From contig NZ_MKFI01000003.1 in NCBI RefSeq assembly GCF_001982635.1, positions 62,001 to 126,000 on the forward strand: 64,000 bases of DNA, written 5' to 3'. Positions 34,876-44,734 of this stretch are shown in pieces. Numbering within the stretch: position 1 is the first letter of the stretch; every line of letters begins with the position of its first letter. The notes under the pieces are model-generated. The model ran no database searches and had not been told where the DNA came from. It saw only the letters and a program-made list of their open reading frames with translations. This DNA is from Bradyrhizobium mercantei. Its GTDB lineage: Bacteria; Pseudomonadota; Alphaproteobacteria; Rhizobiales; Xanthobacteraceae. Both the position numbers and the translations under genes were made by a program.

Positions 34876-35751
34876 ATGAAGATCCGCAAAGCCGTATTTC
34901 CCGTCGCCGGTCTCGGCACCCGCGTGCTGCCCGCCACCAAGGCGATGCCGAAGGAGATGTTGACGATCGTCGACAAGCCCCTGATCCAGTACGTGGTCGA
35001 TGAGGCGAGGGAAGCCGGCATCGAGCATTTCGTGTTCGTCACCGGCCGCAACAAGGGCGTCATCGAGGATCATTTCGACCGCATGTTCGAGCTCGACACC
35101 ACGCTCGCGCAGCGCGGCAAGAAGACCGAGCAGGACATCCTGGCGCAGAACCAGCCCGAAGCCGGCGCGATGAGCTTCACCCGGCAGCAGGCGCCGCTCG
35201 GGCTCGGCCACGCGGTGTGGTGCGCGCGCGACATCGTCGGCAACGAGCCGTTCGCGGTGGTGCTGCCGGACGAGCTGGTGCTGAACACGCCGGGCTGCCT
35301 GAAGCAGATGATCGACGCCGCGAGCAAGCTCGGCGACAAGTCGAACCTGATCGCGGTCGAGGCGGTGCCCGACGAGCTCACCCATCAATACGGCATCTGC
35401 AGCGTGGGAAAACGCACCGGCAACATCTTCGAGGTCGACCGCATGGTCGAGAAGCCGCCGCAGGGCACCGCGCCGTCGAACCTGTCGATCACCGGCCGCT
35501 ACATCCTGCAGCCCGAGATCTTCGACATCCTGGCGACGCAAGAGCGCGGCGCCGGCGGCGAGATCCAGCTCACCGACGCGATGATCGGGCTTGCCAGGAC
35601 GCAGAAGTTCTACGGCGTCGAGTTCGAGGGCGAGCGCCACGACTGCGGCTCCAAGCCCGGCTTCCTCCGCGCCAACATCGCCTTCGGCCTCAAGCGCCCC
35701 GAACTGCGCGACGGCCTGATCGCCGAGATGAAGAAGTATCTGGAGAAGTGA
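34876..35751 (+). CDS. galU: UTP-glucose-1-phosphate uridylyltransferase
   Basis: A protein of 291 residues, the usual length. Nucleotide-binding FPVAGLGTRVLPATKAMPKEM (split by its own G-rich loop) at the N-terminus, DKPLIQYVVDEA, and the C-terminal GSKPGFLRANIAFGLKRPEL. It makes UDP-glucose for lipopolysaccharide, exopolysaccharide, cyclic glucans and trehalose. The ATG at 34876 is not preceded by a strong ribosome-binding site. Divergent from the transglycosylase, followed by a C-family repeat. Confidence 0.95.
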   Translation: MKIRKAVFPVAGLGTRVLPATKAMPKEMLTIVDKPLIQYVVDEAREAGIEHFVFVTGRNKGVIEDHFDRMFELDTTLAQRGKKTEQDILAQNQPEAGAMSFTRQQAPLGLGHAVWCARDIVGNEPFAVVLPDELVLNTPGCLKQMIDAASKLGDKSNLIAVEAVPDELTHQYGICSVGKRTGNIFEVDRMVEKPPQGTAPSNLSITGRYILQPEIFDILATQERGAGGEIQLTDAMIGLARTQKFYGVEFEGERHDCGSKPGFLRANIAFGLKRPELRDGLIAEMKKYLEK

Positions 35752-35858
35752 GGGCGTCGTTCCGGGCAGTGCATATGGGCGCCGGGACGACAGCTTCGTC
35801 GCGCGCGGCGGATTACGCCTCCAGCCAATCCGCCCTACAGACTGCGCCACAAACTCAG

Positions 35859-35982
35859 TGTCGTCCCTGCGAAAGCAGGGACCCATAACCACCGAAGTTC
35901 ATTGTTGAGCTACGCCGGAACGACGAGCCCCTTCAACAACATCCGCCGCGGAGTATGGGTCCCTGCTTTCGCAGGGACGACA
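35859..35982. repeat. Dispersed palindromic element, family C copy 3
   Basis: GTCGTCCCTGCGAAAGCAGGGACCCATAACCACC on the left and GCCGCGGAGTATGGGTCCCTGCTTTCGCAGGGACGAC on the right are inverted copies. The central CAACATCCGCCGCGGAG block is shared with copy 1. A partial arm (CGTCGTTCCGGGCAGTG...GGGACGAC) lies just upstream at about 35755-35793, next to the galU stop. Confidence 0.82.
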
Positions 35983-36046
35983 GTGGTGAGTGTGGGCGCG
36001 ATCGGCGCGTCAAGCTCAGCACCAGCCTTCAGCAGCGCAATCGCGT

Positions 36047-37003
36047 TCACCCAGCCTTCCTTCGCCCCACGCGCTTCGCCGGCTCCTTCGTTCCGTTCTC
36101 CTTCGGCGCGCGCAGTTCACGGGCGGCGAGCGAGACCACTTCGGCGATCTGCTGGAGCTGCGAGGCGAGTGGAGAGGTCTTGCGCCAGACCATGCCGATG
36201 GTGCGCGAGGGTTGCGGGTTCTTGAAGCGCGAGATCGTGACCGGCGCCGAGCGCGTCTCGACCGTCACCGCCATCTCCGGGATCAGGGTGACGCCGATGC
36301 CGGCGCCGACCATCTGCACCAGCGTCGACAGCGAGCTCGCATCCAGCACCTCGCGCGGCGGCGACGACTGCATGTTGCAGAACGACAGCGCCTGGTCGCG
36401 GAAGCAGTGGCCTTCCTCGAGCAGCAAGAGCCGCATCTCGCGCAGCATCTCGGCGCTCGGCGCCGGCGTCTTGGCATCCTCGCCCGGCCGCACCAGCAGG
36501 AAGTTCTCCGAAAACAGCGCGACCTCGGTCAGCGACGGTTCCGACACCGGCAGGGCCACGATCGCGGTGTCGAGCCGGCCCTCGGCGACCTCCTTGATCA
36601 GCTTCGGGGTCAGCGTCTCGCGGACATGGATGTCGAGCTCGGGATGCAGCCGCGCCAGGGTCTCGATCACCTTCGGCAGCAGATACGGCGCGATGGTCGG
36701 GATCATGCCGACGCGCAGCCGTCCGGCGAGCTTGTCGCGGGAGGCGCGCGCGAAGTCGCCGAGCTCGTCGACCGAGCGCAGGATGTCGCGCACGCGGTGC
36801 AGCAGTTCCTCGCCGAAACTCGTCAGCGTCACTTGCCGCGCGCTGCGTTCGATCAGCACGCCGCCGACCGCCTGTTCCATCTCGCGGATCTGCATCGACA
36901 GCGCCGGCTGCGACACCGCGCAGGCATCCGCGGCGCGGCCGAAATGGCCGTGCCGGGCCAGCGCATCGAAATACCTCAATTGCCGGAGTGTGACATTTAT
37001 CAT
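36047..37003 (-). CDS. oxyR: LysR-type peroxide regulator OxyR
   Basis: A protein of 318 residues. N-terminal winged helix-turn-helix (TLRQLRYFDALARHGHFGRAAD and following, 5-65) and a LysR substrate-binding domain. The redox cysteines of OxyR are present as EEGHC200FRDQALSFC209, with the E. coli spacing. Hydrogen peroxide makes the disulfide and activates target genes. It is divergent from katG with 118 bp between the starts, so katG is the likely target. The C-terminal tail is basic (KENGTKEPAKRVGRRKAG). Confidence 0.94.
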   Translation of the reverse strand: MINVTLRQLRYFDALARHGHFGRAADACAVSQPALSMQIREMEQAVGGVLIERSARQVTLTSFGEELLHRVRDILRSVDELGDFARASRDKLAGRLRVGMIPTIAPYLLPKVIETLARLHPELDIHVRETLTPKLIKEVAEGRLDTAIVALPVSEPSLTEVALFSENFLLVRPGEDAKTPAPSAEMLREMRLLLLEEGHCFRDQALSFCNMQSSPPREVLDASSLSTLVQMVGAGIGVTLIPEMAVTVETRSAPVTISRFKNPQPSRTIGMVWRKTSPLASQLQQIAEVVSLAARELRAPKENGTKEPAKRVGRRKAG

Positions 37004-39287
<2,284 letters not shown>

Positions 39288-39310
39288 GCGGCCGGCAACG
39301 GCAATCAGGG

Positions 39311-39345
39311 CAGGGCGGCGCTTCGGCGCCGCCCTGTTTCATTTT
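39311..39345 (+). terminator. Intrinsic terminator after katG
   Basis: CAGGGCGGCGC / GCGCCGCCCTG makes an 11-bp stem with a ttcg tetraloop-like turn, followed by TTTCATTTT. It begins 24 bp after the katG stop. Confidence 0.88.
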
Positions 39346-39386
39346 GGGGACGCCGACTTCAAGACGGACGGCTTTCTGCGTTTTGC

Positions 39387-39587
39387 TCAGTCGTGCAGTT
39401 TCATGTCCTGGATCATCTCCTCGAACTCCGCTTGCGTCGGTGTCGCCAGCGGAGCTTGCGGCGCGCTGCTTGCCACAGTGGGGCCGTCACACTGTGAGGC
39501 GTCGCGCCGGGGTTCGAGGATTGCAGTCAGGCTCGCCCAGCAGACGAAGAGCGCCACGATCCAGTCCAGTACATTGGTTGCCGTCAT
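39387..39587 (-). CDS. Small single-TM hypothetical protein (66 aa)
   Basis: A protein of 66 residues with a hydrophobic N-terminal helix (NVLDWIVALFVCWASLTAIL) and an acidic, Ala/Pro-rich C-terminus ending EEMIQDMKLHD. No clear ribosome-binding site precedes the ATG at 39587. A competing frame exists on the other strand (39403-39669), but its product has no helix start or other support. No family is recognised; I call it a small membrane protein with reserve. Confidence 0.4.
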   Translation of the reverse strand: MTATNVLDWIVALFVCWASLTAILEPRRDASQCDGPTVASSAPQAPLATPTQAEFEEMIQDMKLHD

Positions 39588-39708
39588 TGCAGCACCAGCA
39601 TCAGCATTGTCATATGCCGATGGTGCAGCCGACGTATCCCTTGCGCAATTCGGAAGCTACGAAACGTAACTTCGGCGAAACCGAGCGGAACGCCGTTCGC
39701 TAGACATC

Positions 39709-39823
39709 GTCATTGCGAGCGAAGCGAAGCAATCCATCGCACCGCAAGCGGAGATATGGATTGCTTCGTCGCTTCAGCGCAAAATTGCTCTGCAATTTTG
39801 TCGCGGGCTCCTCGCAATGACGG
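39709..39823. repeat. Dispersed palindromic element, family B copy 2, with a nested palindrome
   Basis: Outer arms GTCATTGCGAGCGAAGCGAAGCAATCCAT and ATGGATTGCTTCGTCGCTTC...CTCCTCGCAATGAC match copy 1 at 6927-7012. This copy carries about 30 extra bases (around 39776-39807) with the palindrome CAAAATTGC-TC-TGCAATTTTG. It lies between the small 66-residue gene and the end of the aldo/keto reductase gene. Confidence 0.85.
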
Positions 39824-39872
39824 CGAATGGAATTGAACGCCAAGCGGAAGTTGTGAGGGGCCGTTACAGCAG

Positions 39873-40883
39873 CTATCCAGTCCGCGCCCGGCGCCCTTCG
39901 ATCGGATAGGCCGGATCGTTGAAGCCCGGCGTCGAGGGATGGCCGGCGACGACGAGACGATCGATCAGGGCTTCGTCCTCGGCGGTGAAGCGATAGTCGA
40001 GCGCGCGGATGTAGTCGTCCCATTGCGCTTCGGTGCGCGGGCCGGCAATCACGGCGCTGACGAACGACGAGTTCAGCACCCAGGACACCGCGAACTGCCC
40101 GGCGGTGATGCCGCGGCTCTCGGCGTGGCGCTTGATCTCCTGCGCGAGCTGCAGCGATTCCGGCCGCCACTCGGTCTGCATCATGCGCTTGTCGTTGCGC
40201 CCGGCACGCGTGTCGGCGGGCGGCGCCGCATCGGGCGCGTATTTGCCTGTCAGCACGCCGCGCGCCAGCGGGCTATAGGGCACGATGCCGAGGCCGTAAT
40301 GGGCGCAGGCCGGAAAGTGCTCGACCTCAGGCATCCGGTTCATCGCGTTGTAATAGGGCTGGCTCGCGACCGGACGATCGATGCCGAGCCGGTCGCAGAT
40401 GTTGCAGATCTCGGCGACGCGCCAGGCGCGGTAGTTGGAGACGCCGAAATAGCGCACCTTGCCGGCGCGGATCAGGTCACCCATCGCGCGCACCGTTTCG
40501 TCGAGCGGCGTCGTGTGGTCTTCCTTGTGCAGGTAATAGACGTCGATGTAGTCGGTGCCGAGCCGCTTCAGGCTTGCGTCGGCGGCCTGGAACACCCAGC
40601 GCCGCGACAGCCCGCCATGGTTGGGATCGTCGCCGATCGGGTTGGCGAGCTTGGTCGCGAGCACCCAGTTCGAGCGGCTGTTGGAGATCGCGCGGCCGAC
40701 GACCTCCTCGGACTTGCCGCCATTATAGGCATCGGCGCTGTCGATGAAGTTGATGCCGGCCTCGCGCGCCTTCGCCACGATCCGCGACGAGGTCGCCTCA
40801 TCGGTCGGCCCTCCGAACATCATGGTGCCGAGGCAGATCGGCGAAACCTTCAGGCCGCTGCGGCCGAGCTGGCGATATTGCAT
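39873..40883 (-). CDS. Aldo/keto reductase
   Basis: A protein of 336 residues with the (beta/alpha)8 fold. N-terminus MQYRQLGRSGLKVSPICLGTMMFGG, catalytic tetrad D-Y-K-H visible in DSADAYNGG (Asp, Tyr), LATKL (Lys) and YYLHKED (His), and the C-terminal NADPH site around AVIAGPRTEAQWDD. It reduces aldehydes or ketones with NADPH; physiological substrate unknown. It lies 24 bp downstream of the PaaI thioesterase gene on the same strand, so they may form a two-gene operon. Confidence 0.92.
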   Translation of the reverse strand: MQYRQLGRSGLKVSPICLGTMMFGGPTDEATSSRIVAKAREAGINFIDSADAYNGGKSEEVVGRAISNSRSNWVLATKLANPIGDDPNHGGLSRRWVFQAADASLKRLGTDYIDVYYLHKEDHTTPLDETVRAMGDLIRAGKVRYFGVSNYRAWRVAEICNICDRLGIDRPVASQPYYNAMNRMPEVEHFPACAHYGLGIVPYSPLARGVLTGKYAPDAAPPADTRAGRNDKRMMQTEWRPESLQLAQEIKRHAESRGITAGQFAVSWVLNSSFVSAVIAGPRTEAQWDDYIRALDYRFTAEDEALIDRLVVAGHPSTPGFNDPAYPIEGRRARTG

Positions 40884-40907
40884 CGATCGTTCTCCGGAAT
40901 GACGGGG

Positions 40908-41333
40908 TCAGCTGTCGTTCTTCAGAATCTTGAACACGCCGTTGGCCATCGCGATACAGCGTTTGTCCACGGTCACCTCGGCCGTGATGAAGATCAGGCT
41001 GCGGGTGGATCGCACCACGCGCGGCCGCGTCGTCAGGATCTCGCCGATCTTGCCGGCCTCGACGAAATGGGTGTCGAGCTGCACCGTCGCAAGCGTCGGC
41101 TTGCCGGAGACGAAGCGCGCGGCCATGCCGCAGGCGCGGTCGGCAAAGGTCATGATCACGCCGCCCTGCACGAGGCCGCGCCGATTGTGGTGCTTGTCTT
41201 CGGTGATCAGCGCAAGCTCAAGCGCGCCGTCTTTCAACCGTTCCCACAGGGGGCCGATCAGCGTCAGGAAGCCGGTGGTTTCGGCGATCTTCCAGCCGTC
41301 GGATTTGAGTTTGTCCGCGGCCTTGGCCGTCAT
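40908..41333 (-). CDS. PaaI-type hotdog thioesterase
   Basis: A protein of 141 residues with the hotdog fold: HHNRRGLVQGGVIMTFADRA (hotdog helix with the G-G-x motif), then four strands, including PTLATVQLDTHFVEAGKIGE. Members hydrolyse acyl- or phenylacetyl-CoA thioesters in the cytoplasm. Starts at ATG 41333; the N-terminal 45 residues are a variable leader. Located between an aldo/keto reductase on the same strand and a divergent CoA-type NUDIX gene. Confidence 0.88.
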   Translation of the reverse strand: MTAKAADKLKSDGWKIAETTGFLTLIGPLWERLKDGALELALITEDKHHNRRGLVQGGVIMTFADRACGMAARFVSGKPTLATVQLDTHFVEAGKIGEILTTRPRVVRSTRSLIFITAEVTVDKRCIAMANGVFKILKNDS

Positions 41334-41425
41334 GAGGTGGGGTCCGTTGCTGAGCTATGATTGATCGCAGGAGGCATGTGGTAGCAGTCATTTCATCAAA
41401 CGCTGTTGTGTTGTAGTCAAGATCA

Positions 41426-42055
41426 ATGGCCCGCACATTTGACGATGCCACCCGGCGGAATATCGCAGAGCTCTGCGCCGCGTTCGCGCGCCTGGCGCCG
41501 GCCGACGCGGCACCGACGCTGAAGCGCGCGGCGGTCGCGATCGCGCTGACCGAAGCCGATGATGACAGCAGCACGGCGTTCCTGCTGACCCGCCGCAGCG
41601 CGCGCCTGCGCGCCCACAGCGCGCAATGGGCGCTGCCGGGCGGGCGCTGCGATGCCGGCGAGACCCAGCCCCAGGCGGCGTTGCGCGAACTGCACGAGGA
41701 GCTTGGCCTTAAGCTCACCGAACACGACGTACTCGGCATGCTCGACGATTATCCGACCCGCTCCGGCTATCTGATCACGCCGGTCGTGGTCTGGGTCGGC
41801 ACGCGCGCGGCGATCACGCCGAACCCGGACGAGGTGGCCTCCGTGCATCGCATCGGTCTCGATGCGATCGAGCCGGACGACGTGTTCAGCTTCGTCACGA
41901 TCCCGGAGAGTGCGCGCCGCGTGATCCGCTTCCGCCTCGGCGGCCAGCAGATCCATGCGCCGACCGCCGCGCTGATCTATCAGTTCCGCGAGGTGCTGGC
42001 CGGGCGCAACACCCGCGTCGCCGATCTCGAGCAGCCGGTGTTCGCATGGAAGTAA
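41426..42055 (+). CDS. NUDIX hydrolase, CoA pyrophosphatase type (NudL/YeaB-like)
   Basis: A protein of 209 residues. The NUDIX box is complete (G-x5-E-x7-REU-x-EE-x-GU as GGRCDAGETQPQAALRELHEELGL, broken here into its parts: GGRCDAGET and RELHEELGL). The upstream LLTRRSARLRAHSAQWALPGG matches the UPF0035/CoA signature (LLTxR...LR.H.GQ). It would split CoA or acyl-CoA to 4-phosphopantetheine and 3',5'-ADP. Its 3' end overlaps the end of the secreted-protein frame on the opposite strand. Confidence 0.88.
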   Translation: MARTFDDATRRNIAELCAAFARLAPADAAPTLKRAAVAIALTEADDDSSTAFLLTRRSARLRAHSAQWALPGGRCDAGETQPQAALRELHEELGLKLTEHDVLGMLDDYPTRSGYLITPVVVWVGTRAAITPNPDEVASVHRIGLDAIEPDDVFSFVTIPESARRVIRFRLGGQQIHAPTAALIYQFREVLAGRNTRVADLEQPVFAWK

Positions 42056-42288
42056 CAACGACGATGCGATCTGTGATGCGGGTTACGCCTGTTCATCTTC
42101 ATTGAATTGCCTTGCGCGGCAGGCGGATGCACCGTCGTCTCGGGTTCCGGAGGCGCACGCGACACATTCTCGTAACAAGTCAAGCGTGAACGCGTATCGG
42201 GAAACGACCCGCAATCCGGACGTTCGGCGCGCGCTGCTGGCGCAAGCGTCAGCGCGCATGCAGCAGCAAGCCAGAGTGCCATTCTCAT
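41980..42288 (-). CDS. Small secreted cysteine protein, C-terminus possibly frameshifted
   Basis: The ATG at 42288 has a good ribosome-binding site (GGAGG, six bases upstream) and begins a signal peptide MRMALWLAAACALTLAPAARA. The mature start has C-x13-C (PDCGSFPDTRSRLTCYENVSR), a pattern typical of small periplasmic proteins with LPDTRxRLxCYDxxSR-like motifs in this group. After about residue 60 the composition becomes His/Arg-rich and improbable, and the frame runs 76 bp into the opposing NUDIX gene. The true C-terminus is probably lost through a frameshift, or the stop is simply misplaced. Confidence 0.55.
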   Translation of the reverse strand: MRMALWLAAACALTLAPAARAERPDCGSFPDTRSRLTCYENVSRAPPEPETTVHPPAAQGNSMKMNRRNPHHRSHRRCYFHANTGCSRSATRVLRPASTSRN

Positions 42289-42421
42289 TGCGACCTCCAC
42301 GGCTTCGTTCGGGAAAACACCGCATTGTGGCGAATATTCTGCACCCGATCGCGGCATCGAGCCGCCGCCGATCCGGATATTTCCGGGCTGACTTCGCGGC
42401 GGCGCTTGCTACAAGGAGCCG

Positions 42422-43618
42422 ATGCGCCCGCAATTGATTCGCCTCTGGTCAGGTTTAGTCGCGCTCGCGCTCGTCGCCAGCGCACCGTCGGTATTGGCCG
42501 GCGAGGCCGATGTGTTGCCGCCGTCCGTCGCCAATGCGATGGCGCAGGCATCGCCGCAGGCGATCATGGACTATCGCCGCAAGCTGCAGGAATACGAGGA
42601 GGCGCGCGCCGCCTTCGAGCAGGATGCCAGTGCTTATTGGAATGCGATCGCCGACAAGCGGCGCGGCCGCAATGCCAAGCGCCGCGACCGCGTGCAGATC
42701 ACGCTCGACGACTACGTGCTGCAACAGCCGCCGGTCTATGAGGGCCCGAAGCGTCCGGTCAATCCGGCGCCCGAGGAGGAGGGCGGCAAGCCGCTGCGCC
42801 CGCCGAAAACCATTCCGGTGGTCTCGGATCTGGTCAGGGCGGCAGCCGAACATTTCCAGTTCGCGCCGCAGCGGGCGACCTCGGAGGTCGAGTTCAAGCG
42901 CGCCTATGCCCGCTACGCGCGCGCCGCGGGGCTGACGCCGGAGCAGGCGGTGCGGGTCTATTCGTTCGAGACCGGCGGCACCGGCAATTACGACGTGCAG
43001 GCGGGTATCGAGCATGGCGGCAAGCGCGCCATCTCCACCGCGATGGGCTACAACCAGCTGCTCACCACCAACACCGTCGAGCTGTTGGCCGAGCAGGGCC
43101 ATGAATTCGTGCGGGACCTGACCGAGCGGGTTGCGCGGACGCAGGGGCCGGCGCGCAAGGCGATGGAGCACAAGCTCGCGGTGCTGAAGAAGATGGTCGC
43201 GTTCACGCGTACCGTGCCCGACGACTGGTCGGCGCATCAACGCCTCGCCGATACGCCGCAGGGCTGGGCGTGTCATGCGATGGTGCTCGATATCGATATC
43301 GGCCCGATGCTGCAGACCCACAAGCTCCTGACCTCGGTGCTGTTCGCGCGCGCCAAGGGCTACAGCCGGCCGCTCACCGCGGCCGAGCTCGAGATGATGA
43401 ACCTGACCGGCGACGGCACCGGGCTCGACATGGTGACCATGCCGCAGCCGATGCGCGAGCAGGTGCCGACCGCGAACTTCTTCCAGCGCTCGGGCTATGA
43501 GCGCAACCCGGTCGCGATCCGCCACAACACCGTGGCGAGGCTGCTTGCCGTCACCAACGAGCGGATGGATTTCAACAGCAACAAGCCCGGCGCCCGGGAA
43601 TTGGCCGCGGCGTTCTGA
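42422..43618 (+). CDS. Secreted protein with a possible lysozyme-like domain
   Basis: A protein of 398 residues with a Sec signal (LIRLWSGLVALALVASAPSVLAG). A charged helix-rich part (40-95) and a Pro-rich linker (100-130) lead to a domain at about 135-390. There, VRVYSFETGGTGNYDVQAG (Glu183) and ISTAMGYNQLL (about 204-214) resemble the catalytic Glu and the following A-x-G-x-x-Q motif of lytic transglycosylases. I do not recognise a named family. Location periplasmic. Its target could be peptidoglycan, but this is inference from two short motifs. Single gene, followed by a D-family repeat. Confidence 0.7.
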   Translation: MRPQLIRLWSGLVALALVASAPSVLAGEADVLPPSVANAMAQASPQAIMDYRRKLQEYEEARAAFEQDASAYWNAIADKRRGRNAKRRDRVQITLDDYVLQQPPVYEGPKRPVNPAPEEEGGKPLRPPKTIPVVSDLVRAAAEHFQFAPQRATSEVEFKRAYARYARAAGLTPEQAVRVYSFETGGTGNYDVQAGIEHGGKRAISTAMGYNQLLTTNTVELLAEQGHEFVRDLTERVARTQGPARKAMEHKLAVLKKMVAFTRTVPDDWSAHQRLADTPQGWACHAMVLDIDIGPMLQTHKLLTSVLFARAKGYSRPLTAAELEMMNLTGDGTGLDMVTMPQPMREQVPTANFFQRSGYERNPVAIRHNTVARLLAVTNERMDFNSNKPGARELAAAF

Positions 43619-43642
43619 CGGCTGCCGGATCACGTCAGGGCA

Positions 43643-43738
43643 TCCGGTTCTGATCGAATCAGAACCGGAGCCTGAGATCTTTGTTTGACGCGATTTCTTC
43701 GCGCGAACCGGCGTCCACTTCGCTCGAAAACGCTCTAA
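43643..43738 (-). repeat. Dispersed palindromic element, family D copy 2 (inverted)
   Basis: Read on the minus strand it starts TAGAGCGTTTTCGAGCGAAG, then TGGACGCCGGTTCGCGCGAAG and the hairpin CCGGTTCTGATTCGATCAGAACCGG. It matches copy 1 at 5897-5999 over its length. Here too the first bases TAG are a gene's stop codon (43737-43735, gene at 43735-44034). Confidence 0.85.
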
Positions 43739-44034
43739 TTCGAGCCGAACATGAACTTGCCGTCGCCCTCGAGATAGGGGCCGGAGCGCATGTAGAGCTG
43801 GCCGTTGTGGCCGATGAAGAACAGCGTCCCCTTCGGTACCTTCTTGGCACCCTTCAGCAGCGTGCCGGCATTGCTGGTGCCCATCTTGTAGGACCAGGTC
43901 TTGCCGTCCTTGTCATAGGCGTAGCCCATGTCGGGCTTCAGCTCCCAGGGCGCAGCCGCTTGCGCGAAGGCGCATGTCGTCATTGCAGCAAGGGTCGCGG
44001 TCGCAAAAAAGGTCTTGGTCAAAAAATGCGTCAT
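43735..44034 (-). CDS. Small hypothetical secreted protein (99 aa)
   Basis: A protein of 99 residues from the ATG at 44034, with GGAGG about 6 bases upstream. Signal peptide FLTKTFFATATLAAMTTCAFAQ, then AAPWELKPDMGYAYDKDGKTWSY-like beta-rich mature part with repeated Gly and Lys and the end GPYLEGDGKFMFGSN. The pattern resembles small periplasmic or cell-surface proteins of rhizobia; no domain recognised. The last codons and stop lie in the first bases of a D-family repeat. Confidence 0.65.
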   Translation of the reverse strand: MTHFLTKTFFATATLAAMTTCAFAQAAAPWELKPDMGYAYDKDGKTWSYKMGTSNAGTLLKGAKKVPKGTLFFIGHNGQLYMRSGPYLEGDGKFMFGSN

Positions 44035-44238
44035 GATCCACCTCCGGCCGAAAAACGGCGTCGTCCCCACGGTTTTGAACAAATCACGAACGATGTTCGC
44101 GCGTCAATACGACAATCGGCGCGGCCGCTCACAGAGATCAGCGACTTTGTGATTTCCCGCATCAAGCTTGGCGACTATTTTCGCGTTACCGTTTACAAAC
44201 GCTTCGATTGGCAGAAACACTACCTGGGGATGATCGGG

Positions 44239-44718
44239 ATGAACCACGTCATGAAGATCGCTATCGGTGTCGCTCTGTCGTTCATGGCGCTGGCGTCAGT
44301 CGCGCAGGCGGATGAGTTCAAGCTCTCCAACAACCAGCGGATCTCCTGCAGCCGCGGCCTGTCGGCGGGCAAGCTCAACACCGCGACCTGCAAGTCCTAC
44401 GCCTATCTGTTCAACGCCAAGACCTCGGAATACTTCCGTTGCCAGGTCTCGCTGGCGCTGACGCGGGACAACAAGGAGGTCATCAACGTCCAGGCCGACG
44501 GCGGCTGCACCAAGAAGCCGCGCATCTTCGAGACCGACGGCAATTACACGTTCGACGCCACCGAGACCGAGCCGCCGAACACCAATTCGTTCTTTGGTCC
44601 CGGCGGCTATGCGATCTGGGCAAGCGACGTCAACACCCAGAAGATCCGCGGCTGCATCACCATCTCGTCCGGCCTCGGCTCCGACATCTCGAAATGCCTC
44701 GACATGACGTTCCAGTGA
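44239..44718 (+). CDS. Hypothetical secreted protein with six cysteines
   Basis: A protein of 159 residues with a signal peptide (MKIAIGVALSFMALASVAQAD). Six cysteines at roughly residues 36, 51, 69, 89, 137 and 152 are well spaced for three disulfides in the periplasm. The remainder is beta-rich (FRCQVSLALTRDNKEVINVQ, GGYAIWASDV). I recognise no named family. In-frame ATGs at 44230, 44239 and 44251 are all possible; 44239 is a compromise. The CitE-like gene begins 16 bp downstream, but a shared role is not obvious. Confidence 0.65.
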   Translation: MNHVMKIAIGVALSFMALASVAQADEFKLSNNQRISCSRGLSAGKLNTATCKSYAYLFNAKTSEYFRCQVSLALTRDNKEVINVQADGGCTKKPRIFETDGNYTFDATETEPPNTNSFFGPGGYAIWASDVNTQKIRGCITISSGLGSDISKCLDMTFQ

Positions 44719-44734
44719 CGGCGGCGCCGATCGC

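Noticed and set aside
26103..36000. CRISPR-like arrays among the repeated elements
   Set aside because: The repeats are dispersed, imperfectly palindromic and of different lengths, with genes between them; no regularly spaced identical units and no cas genes exist in the window.
39403..39669. Plus-strand frame overlapping the small 66-residue gene
   Set aside because: No ribosome-binding site and no convincing signal or domain; the minus frame has a sensible membrane helix and is preferred, though also uncertain.
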